A stretch of DNA of 43,972 nucleotides from Pilatotrama ljubarskyi (lineage: Eukaryota > Basidiomycota > Agaricomycetes > Polyporales > Polyporaceae). Location of the stretch: NCBI GenBank assembly GCA_022385805.1, contig MU277684.1, positions 504,412 to 548,383 of the forward strand, written 5' to 3'. Positions 35,058 to 43,972 of this stretch are shown piece after piece (within the stretch, counting starts at the first letter, position 1; the number at the start of each line of letters is the position of its first letter). The notes beneath the pieces are model-generated. The model ran no database searches, was not told where the DNA came from, and worked only from the letters and a program-made list of their open reading frames with translations. A program made the translations under genes and the position numbers.

Positions 35058-37000
35058 ATGTCGCCCCTCATACACTCGCCCGCTGCCCCCACGTCGTCCA
35101 CGCCGTCCACGCCGACGCCCGCGCCGACAAACGCCGCCTACCCGTTCAACAAAGCAGCCGCAGACGCCATCCTCCGCTCGTCCGACAACGTCGACTTCTG
35201 GGTCCGCCGCAGCATCCTCGCAGAGGCATCATGCATATTCGAGGACATGCTCAGCATTCCCCAACCACCACCCGGGGCCCTCGACGACGATGACATCAAG
35301 GACGGCCTCCCCGTCATCCGCCTCACAGAGGACAGCCAGACGCTCGACAAGCTCCTTCGGTTATGCTATCCCATCGACGACCCAGAGTTCAGTACGCTCG
35401 ACGAGCTCAGACCCGTGCTCGAAGCGGCGATGAAGTACATGATGGAGGAGGCCACGTCTCTGCTCAGAAGCCGCCTCGTCAAGCTCGGCCACAGCCAGCC
35501 CCTCCGCGCCTTCGCCATCGCGTGTGCCCTCGACCTGACGCAAGAGGCCGAGTCGCTCGTGCCGCTCGCGTATACTGCGCACTGCGCCTTTGTCGACGAG
35601 CTCAAAGACATCTCCGCAGGCGTGTACTACCGCGTGTCGCACTACATGGCCAAATGCACCACCCCGAAGCATAGCAGCCATGGGAGCAGCTCGAGAAAGG
35701 CCCGCCCGGTCTCCATCGCCACCTCCATCCTCGAGCCCCCTCCCAGCCCAAATCCTGCATGGACCTCCGCACACACGAGAGCGGACAGCTCCGAGCCCAT
35801 CCCCCCGGAGCTGCTCGACTCGCCCACGGCGGACGTGATCTTCCGTACCTCAGACGCAGTCGACTTTCGCTTGCATGCATCACTCCTCTCCCTCGCGTCA
35901 CCCGTATTCCGCAAGATGCTCGATGATAGACAGGCCCACCGTACGTGTAGTCCGCCAGAGAAGGGCAGTACATGCTACGGCGTGTTCTTTGTCACGGAGG
36001 ACAGCGCGACCCTGGCTGCCCTCCTCAGACACATCTACCCCCTCCCACGACAGACGCCGTCCTCCCTCTCCACGATCAAGTCGCTCCTAGGAGCCGCACA
36101 TAAATACGAGCTCTTCCCTGTCCTCGCATTCCTCCGCCCCGCGCTGCAAGCGCACCTGCCGAACGAGGCTCTCCGCGTCTTCGCCCTCGCCCACAGGTTC
36201 AACCTCCCCGACGTCCGCGCAGCCGCCGCTCGGTCTCTTCTGCGCATATCATACCAGGAGCTCAGGCATCGCTACGTCGAAGAGCTCGAGGAGATCCCCG
36301 CCGCCGACTACTTCCGCCTGCTCGTGTATCACGACCAATGCGGCCAAGCAGCAGCCGCATGCATTCTCGCGCACGCCCTCACGTACTCCGGGGCTACTCC
36401 TTCGTCCCCCTCCGCCAGCTCTTCCTCACCCACAGCGAGCCCGAACCCGAATCGTACGCACCGCCGGAGCAACTCCTCCAGCGCATCGGACGCGCCCGCA
36501 CCCACCTCCACCTCCGCGCATCGCCGCGAGTCCTCGCACCGCTCCGAGCGCATCCCCGCGCCCGCGCCCGATCCCGCGCGGGACATGCGCCAATGCTCCC
36601 CGTCCAAGAAGCGGAACAGCACGTGCCACGTCTTCCTGGACGAGCGCAGCGCGGACGCGTGGGCGCACTTCCGCGCGCACAGCGCGCCGCGCTGGTGGCT
36701 CATGTACGTGTACAAGCTCGCGCTCGTGGTGCGCAACCGGCCGTGGGGCGACGTCGCGCTCGACCGCGGGCTGTGGAGGAGCGCGCTCGCGCGGGCGGCA
36801 GAGTGCGAGTGCTGTAGGGTCAATTTCTTGCCCGGGTTCAGGGAGTATGCGGAGGGGCTGGCTGCGGAGATCGAGCGGGCTGTGGCCAAGGTGTGTTCCT
36901 ACGCCGGGCGTGGATGTATGCGGACGCTGACGAGGGCCTGCAGGTGAAGCTGGAGATTGGAACATCATCGTCATCCTCGACGCCGAGCAAGGCTTCTTAG
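35058..37000 (+). CDS. protein with two BTB/POZ domains and a C-terminal PRWW/CxxC module
   Basis: Two exons (35058-36890, 36944-37000) encode 629 residues. The unspliced frame ends at 36947; splicing a 53 nt intron instead adds VKLEIG and a Ser-rich tail. A first BTB fold begins near residue 36 (ADAILRSSDNVDFWVRRSIL, then SCIFEDMLS). A second begins near residue 256 (ADVIFRTSDAVDFRLHASLL, then SPVFRKML). Each is followed by a BACK-like helical part (LRVFALAHRFNLPDVR). A Ser/Pro/Thr-rich linker leads to a C-terminal segment from about residue 544: PRWW, 11 residues, RNRP, 20 residues, CECC. The same pattern recurs in the neighbouring BTB gene at 39963-40808. BTB domains dimerise and often recruit Cul3, but no further function can be inferred. 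GC content is very high. Confidence 0.88.
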
Positions 37001-37302
37001 ATATGCATAGACTCCTCGAGAGCTACTCTATCACCACTTAATCGTGAGCCCTTTATCTCTCCCCGGGAGGCAGCTGCTCACCTCTTCCTGGACCTATCCT
37101 TATCTATCTATGCGATGTCGTCTCCCTTCTGTATTGTAGGACGGACTTGTAGCGTACCAGTGAACCCATAGATTGTTGTACTTGACACAGAGCTATATGC
37201 GCGCGGTAATCGATACAGTGATCAGCTATACTTCACCCCTTTTCCTTTTCTTTCTTCCTCTCGGGCTCCCTGTCCTCTAGTCTATATGCTTTTCCGCCCC
37301 GT
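37001..37302. other. convergent intergenic region
   Basis: It holds the 3' regions of the tandem-BTB gene (+) and PUT2 (-). It is AT-richer than its surroundings, as expected for 3' UTRs. Nothing else was seen. Confidence 0.45.
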
Positions 37303-39574
<2,272 letters not shown>

Positions 39575-39962
39575 GGCGAAGATGGTGGTTTAGGCGGACA
39601 CTGGGATCGAGCTCTGGGTCTTAAAGTTGTGGGCGTACGGAATCCGGAGCGGAGCCAACCTCAGCTGCCCCTGCTCGCCCAGATCAAGTGGCCCGGAAGC
39701 TCCGAGTCATGCCAAAACGCTGTGCAGTGCACGGTAATTGACTGGGAGAGCGCGATATACACGGCTGATAAGTGCATCCGACAATCGAGGAAATACACAG
39801 TCGCTTGAACAAATAGGAGCGGCACCTGCTATAAGTAATATGGAGCCGCGGTACAACGATCTACATAGCTGATAGTCTGTACATACATCCGCTCGTAGCT
39901 ATAGTAGGTACATAAACTACTTGCATCAATAGCCGTCGATAAGTTACAGCGTCCCCGGTACG
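39575..39962. other. intergenic: PUT2 promoter and 3' region of the single-BTB gene
   Basis: Both flanking genes are on the minus strand. Close to PUT2 there are two inverted CGG half-site pairs (39638-39646 and 39694-39704). The remainder near 39800-39962 is AT-richer and probably the BTB 3' UTR. Confidence 0.45.
39638..39704. promoter_or_regulatory. two inverted CGG...CCG sites upstream of PUT2
   Basis: CGGAATCCG (39638-39646) and CGGAAGCTCCG (39694-39704) are inverted CGG half-sites with 3 and 5 bp spacers, 64-130 bp before the start codon. Zn2Cys6 factors bind such pairs. In yeast, PUT2 is controlled by the Zn2Cys6 factor Put3, whose spacer is longer, so any link here is inference. Confidence 0.35.
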
Positions 39963-40808
39963 TTACACCGTTGCAGGCAAGTCGTCAATACTCCGCTTCA
40001 GCTGCTCGAAAAACCATGCCGAGTTGAGAATGCTCGCCGCGCATCCTGCGCATCCCGCCTGCGCCGAGAGCTGTAGGAAGGGTAGCGAAAAGATGACTCC
40101 GGTCGTCGGCCGCGAGCGTAACTCCTCGCTGGCCCTCTCCCGGTAGTCCGCCCACCACCGTGGTGGCTCGCGCGCCTTGTCCCATCGCCCATTACACTGC
40201 ATACACTTCAGATCGAGAGGGGGCTTCAGGAGCTCCATGGCTGCTTGAGCGCGCTGCTCGCGTAGGACGATGAGCCGATGATAGTCGTATGCACTCATGT
40301 GCTTCAGGTCTTCGTGCGGCTGCTGCTCGGCGAGGGAGGTTCGCAAGGTCGCCTTGGATGCGACCTCGACTTCCTCGAATAAATCGTATCGGGTAGCAAT
40401 GCCGTAGACCCGAAGCGGGGACGTCTCCAAGAAATCCAGGGCAACGAGACGCTTGCGTAGGGCGTCGACGACTGCCCCGAAGTCATACTTCCGAGCGGCT
40501 TCCAGTGCGAGGGCGAGTTGGTCCAGGGTATCGATGACAGGGTCCGCCACAGGGTAGATGAAACGCAGGATGGTCTCCAACACCACGGACGTCTCGGGGA
40601 ATGGGATGACGGGGATGACGGCGTCGCCTTCTGTGGCCGGCTGCGGCAGGGAGAACATCCCTTCGAACACGGGCGATGCGGCTGACAGGATACAGCGATG
40701 GACTCGGAAGTCTACTGACTTCGAGGAACACATGAGTTTGTCGTCATACGGGCAGTCAGAACGAAGAATGAAGTCGCCGTCGCAGAAATTGAAGACGAGA
40801 GAGTACAT
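39963..40808 (-). CDS. BTB/POZ protein with a C-terminal PRWW/CxxC module
   Basis: A single exon encodes 281 residues from the ATG at 40808. The frame is open upstream to 40997, but a TTATAA lies 46 bases before 40808, so the shorter start is preferred. The BTB fold spans about 8-125 (SKSVDFRVHRCILSAASPVF, EGMFSLPQP, ETILRFIYPVADP), followed by BACK-like helices (PLRVYGIATRYDLFEEVEVA). The C-terminus has CMQC at 202-205, PRWW at 216-219, RSRP at 231-234 and CAGC at 253-256. The two CxxC pairs could bind a metal. The PRWW-RxRP-CxxC spacing matches the tandem-BTB gene 3 kb away. The role is unknown; many Agaricomycetes carry large BTB families. Confidence 0.85.
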   Translation of the reverse strand: MYSLVFNFCDGDFILRSDCPYDDKLMCSSKSVDFRVHRCILSAASPVFEGMFSLPQPATEGDAVIPVIPFPETSVVLETILRFIYPVADPVIDTLDQLALALEAARKYDFGAVVDALRKRLVALDFLETSPLRVYGIATRYDLFEEVEVASKATLRTSLAEQQPHEDLKHMSAYDYHRLIVLREQRAQAAMELLKPPLDLKCMQCNGRWDKAREPPRWWADYRERASEELRSRPTTGVIFSLPFLQLSAQAGCAGCAASILNSAWFFEQLKRSIDDLPATV

Positions 40809-41044
40809 GGTGATGGGAAACAGCGGTGGGTGACAGTGGGTGCGCCAAGTACTTATAACAGAACACGAGCGGTTGGCAGTGAACCGCTGACCATCTTCGA
40901 TCGCGCAGCTACATATCAGGCCGGAACATAATCTGTAGCATCCCTTGAGTGCCCAAGGTAGGCACAAGAACAGAGGGCAACGCACTGGTAAAGACACAGC
41001 ACCGACGCCCCAGCAGCTGACGGACAGCCAGCGAAGCCGGGAGA
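40809..41044. promoter_or_regulatory. promoter region of the single-BTB gene
   Basis: The 236 bp between this gene and the PPIL4-type gene holds a minus-strand TGTTATAAGT at 40851-40860, about 46 bases before the ATG, fitting a TATA box with a short leader. Confidence 0.5.
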
Positions 41045-42581
41045 TTAACGTCTTCGATCGTGCCGGTCCCTGTATGACTTGTCCCGACTGCGACTCCTAC
41101 GCCTCTCGGGGACACCATCATCGTCGCGATGACGTCGCCGCGGTGATTTAGAACGTCTCGACCGTTCCTTGGAACGATCTCGACGGCGGGGACTGCGGCT
41201 GCGACTTCGGCGTTGTCGCCTCCCGCTGTCAGGGACATCGAACACCATACCGTAGTCATTCCCGCGTTCTTCTGACTGGCCTCTGTATCGCCGAGTGGCT
41301 TCCAAGTCGTCTCGGCCAGCGAAGCCGCCCTTGCCTCTGCCCGAGTGTCGTGGCCCCATCTTCACGTTATTCGACCAATGAGTGTTGAGCCGAGCGACGG
41401 ATTGCGAGCTGAGCGGAAGTCAGTAAAGTACAGGCAAGCGATCACTTTCGCTACTGACAAGTCGACCCAGATCCGGCGATCATCTACCAGAACATTCTGC
41501 ATCTTGAAATACGCCTATGGCCCACATTCAACATGTCATTCTTCCGAACTCGCATACATGACATACCTGTTCAGCATCCTCTCTCTTGTCGAACTCAATA
41601 AAGGCATACTGTAGCGAGTCACCAGTCTTCTTGTCCCGGATGACTTGACAGCTGATGATGGTGCCAAAGCGGGAGAAGATGAGTTCAAGATCTTCATCCC
41701 TCGTTACGGGGTTCAGCTTGCACACGAATAAAACGTTCTCCGGTGGGCGGACATTGGCGAATGGCAGGTCTCCGACCATTTCTAGCGTCAATGCGGACGC
41801 CTGCGCAGCCTTCTTGCGCCGGATAGCTTCCGCTTCTTCCTCAGGAAGCGTTTCCAGGGGGTCTTCATCTTCCGCGATACGCGTGGAATTGTCCGGTGGT
41901 TTGACAGGAGGCGACTCTGGTATCACAAGGCCCGGGGGGTCCTCAAACGGATCCTCTGCGAAGAGGTGAGGGGAAAGCTCATATAGGGACGACATAGACT
42001 CACCTAGAATCTCCACATGTCTGATTCGGACGTCCTTCAGAGGCCTGCCATCTTGGTCCACGAACACGTCGTTCAGCTTGTCTAATGTCTCGAAGCCCTC
42101 CACGACGTGCCCGAAGACTGCGTGCTTCCCGTCCAAATATTCGATGTTTTCGCCTAGAGTGATGAAGAACTGGCTTCCGCAACCGCCTTTGTGCTCCTCG
42201 CCAACAGCAGGGGCGACAGCCATGGAAACAGTTCCCCGCTGTTTATGCTTGAGGCGAGGAACGAATTCGGGCGTGAAGTACCGCGGTGCCTTCTCGCCTT
42301 TCTGAGAGGCTATCAAAGACCAGATAGACTCGCCTCCGGTACCTGTAGCTGTAGGATCACCGACCTGAGCGAGGAAGTCTTTGGAGACTAATGGCAAGCG
42401 GGTAAGAAGATCAGCCACGGACACGATGGCTGGGATATACGCGCTCACCATTGAAGAACGCATTCAGGTTGTAATAGTACACTTTACATAGCTTGAGAAA
42501 GTTCTGGCATGTTTTTGGACATGCATCGGTCTCCAAGTCTATGACAATGTCGCCGAGAGAGGTCTCAAACAAGACGGACAT
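41045..42581 (-). CDS. CYP6: peptidyl-prolyl isomerase-like 4 (cyclophilin-RRM protein)
   Basis: Five exons (42581-42449, 42387-42004, 41955-41567, 41514-41459, 41408-41045) encode 441 residues. The protein starts [19 protein letters not shown], the typical start of PPIL4 cyclophilins. The isomerase domain (about 1-165) contains [20 protein letters not shown] and [21 protein letters not shown] linker leads to an RRM (about 230-310: [40 protein letters not shown]). The tail is rich in Arg-Ser and Arg-Asp dipeptides ([12 protein letters not shown]), pointing to a nuclear, splicing-related role. The intron at 41956-42003 is 48 nt and stop-free; its removal gives the conserved [12 protein letters not shown]. 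Compared with animal PPIL4 the RS-like tail is short. Confidence 0.95.
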
Positions 42582-42886
42582 GGTGGTCGACGTCCAAGCC
42601 TACGAAGCGCCTGCCAGGGTATCACGAGCGCCTGGTGACCTCACATGCACACCCTGAGGTACGTGCCACGGTGTAGGCACTTTTGATGGTGACTCCCAGT
42701 GAGAATCGACCCCAATGGGATCCATTCGCGTCCAATCGTATCTTATCTTTCCTGAGACATCGTAGGGAATCGATTTCATTGGCTCAAGTGTCCGCTGGCT
42801 GGATTTCAAGCGAATGAAATCCAATCCCTTCCATCGAGCGTCCAACGGAGTCCAATGCCTTCAAAATGCTGTCAATCTATTCAAAT
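42582..42886. other. upstream region of the PPIL4-type gene
   Basis: It contains several TCCAA(T/C) repeats and a hairpin of 9 bp arms (42800-42823, loop AGCGAA). No coding frame was seen. It directly abuts the MITE-like element. Confidence 0.4.
42800..42823. repeat. short inverted repeat (hairpin)
   Basis: TGGATTTCA and TGAAATCCA form perfect 9 bp arms around AGCGAA. No T run follows, so it is not an obvious terminator. Confidence 0.6.
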
Positions 42887-42913
42887 ATACTGTACTTCCC
42901 AGACGTTAGGCGA
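42887..42913 (+). repeat. left terminal inverted repeat of the MITE-like element
   Basis: 27 bp, perfect inverse of 43146-43172. It begins with the flanking A and target TA and ends TTAGGCGA. Confidence 0.85.
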
Positions 42914-43171
42914 AGCGATGTATCCCTAGATTAGGGCGTGGGAAGGGGGAGACTAGGCGATGAGTGCCCGGGGACATGGGGACACAGGCGATACGATTGG
43001 CTCAGGACACCATAGGCGCCCGTAGGCGCCCTTTACCTGACAGAATTACCAAATCCGGTAGGGGAGGCGTAGGCGACGGGTGGCCGGGGACATGGGGACA
43101 AGCGCCCATATAGGCGATGCGACGGAGGCCAGGGGACAGGGGACATCGCCTAACGTCTGGGAAGTACAGTA
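42888..43171. mobile_element. MITE-like element with 27 bp terminal inverted repeats
   Basis: The ends 42887-42913 and 43146-43172 are perfect inverted copies over 27 bp. Read inward, each end gives TA followed by CTGTACTTCCCAGACG. The outer TA on both sides fits a TA target-site duplication, as in Tc1/mariner-type elements, leaving a 280 bp body (42890-43169). The interior has no transposase frame. It contains a 17 bp direct repeat (42968-42984 and 43084-43100, CCGGGGACATGGGGACA) and many AGGCG motifs. The perfect arms suggest recent insertion. Assignment to a superfamily is inference. Confidence 0.8.
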
Positions 43172-43172
43172 T
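43146..43172 (-). repeat. right terminal inverted repeat of the MITE-like element
   Basis: 27 bp, perfect inverse of 42887-42913. It begins TCGCCTAA and ends with the target TA plus one shared base. Confidence 0.85.
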
Positions 43173-43972
43173 TGCACATTCCTAGGTAAATACATCCGGT
43201 TGCCCATGATGCGTCCCCGACACCGCCCGCCCTCGTGCCTCCCCTCACGGGCCTTGCCGCCCTCGCCGCCTGCCCCTCACACATACCATCGCGCGCGCGC
43301 ACGCCTTACAATCCATCACGCTCACCTTCCTTCACTACCCGGGCCCACGGGCTCCTGCCGCCGCCGGGGACCCCATCCCGCTATGTGCACCGCCCACTCC
43401 GCTGCGTGCACCGCTCATCGACCCCACCCCATACTGCTTGATGTGCCCCCGCTACCTCAGGTGCTGTGACAACGCGTGCTGAGCTGTACCGGCATCAGAG
43501 AGCAACCCTTCGGTAGAGTCAGATTGGACTTACCTGAGCGCGCACTGCCCTACACATCCTATGTACCTCTTCACGTAACTTCTCCTATGCAAATGGGCCC
43601 GGGCAGGTAGGCGGCACGGGACTATATGCATGTACATGTACTTATCAGTAGGTATACTTGGGAGGAGGTCGCTGCCTACCGCAATTCACGTTGATGACTC
43701 GGAATTTGGTCAGCTTGGCGAGGCTTGTTGAGCAGGGCTTGGCACGCAGCGGAAAGCCCGCTAGGCTCAGCTTACCTGTGGAGCACTTGGTAGAGGCACA
43801 CGTAGTGGTTGAGGGTAGAAAGCGACTTAGAGATCCGCTCCTACAGAGCGGTCTTATATACTACTGTACATGTGGCTGTGCTAGAACTATCCAGTATCTA
43901 CCAGCCACAAACTCTATTGTCTGTGCGTCAGCACCTATGACTAAGTGCGACCGGTTGACTATGCTGCTATTA
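43173..43972. other. unassigned region at the window end
   Basis: It starts with a pyrimidine-rich stretch (about 43200-43450) whose 129-codon frame has a biased, repetitive composition and no domain. Near the end a TTATATA (43855-43861) precedes an ATG at 43937 that stays open to the last base. This could be the 5' end of a gene outside the window but is too short to call. Confidence 0.3.

Noticed and set aside
43080..43469. 129-codon plus-strand frame after the MITE
   Set aside because: It starts inside the MITE and continues in a Pro/His/Arg-rich, low-complexity stretch without homology signs.
43855..43972. Possible gene start at the window end (TTATATA then ATG at 43937)
   Set aside because: Only 12 codons are visible, which is too little to support a gene.

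Overview
The window is nuclear DNA of a basidiomycete fungus, most likely an Agaricomycete. The evidence is GC-rich coding sequence, genes cut by many 48-75 nt GT-AG introns with CTRAY-like branch points, short intergenic gaps, genes on both strands without operons, and protein families typical of such fungi. Exon structures were built by hand: every splice junction was placed so that the conserved protein frame continues, and summed exon lengths were checked for divisibility by three. All recognised genes close this way except the hypothetical gene at about 0.5-2.1 kb.

Layout. 1-190 is the 3' end of a plus-strand gene. 527-2104 is a minus-strand hypothetical gene. 2293-3463 (-) is a mitochondrial-type short-chain dehydrogenase. 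3820-6446 (-) is translation initiation factor eIF3b. 7086-10179 (-) is a three-RRM Nam8/Csx1-like RNA-binding protein. 12011-21963 (+) is a full-length 31-exon neurofibromin (Ira) RasGAP. 23148-24660 (+) is a stomatin-like SPFH protein. 25371-27656 (-) is the replication kinase Cdc7. 27994-28099 (-) is an intron-containing tRNA-Arg(UCG). 28261-30813 (+) is a membrane-anchored Ubp1-like deubiquitinase. 31502-32068 (-) is a four-exon gene for an 85-residue protein of unknown function. 33226-34824 (-) is a DNAJC28/DUF1992 mitochondrial protein. 35058-37000 (+) is a tandem-BTB protein. 37303-39574 (-) is delta-1-pyrroline-5-carboxylate dehydrogenase (PUT2). 39963-40808 (-) is a second BTB protein. 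41045-42581 (-) is a PPIL4-type cyclophilin-RRM protein. 42888-43171 is a terminal-inverted-repeat element with the features of a MITE. The rest to 43972 is unassigned.

The genes are mostly independent housekeeping and signalling genes: translation, Ras-cAMP signalling, G1/S replication control, proline catabolism and pre-mRNA-linked folding. The most interesting points are a C-terminal motif (PRWW, then RxRP, then CxxC) shared by the two BTB proteins, the MITE, two MCB-type palindromes in front of CDC7, a tRNA gene inside the CDC7/UBP1 divergent promoter, a GC-AG intron in the stomatin gene, and at least four stop-free introns of 3n length inside conserved domains. No clearly novel multi-gene system is visible.
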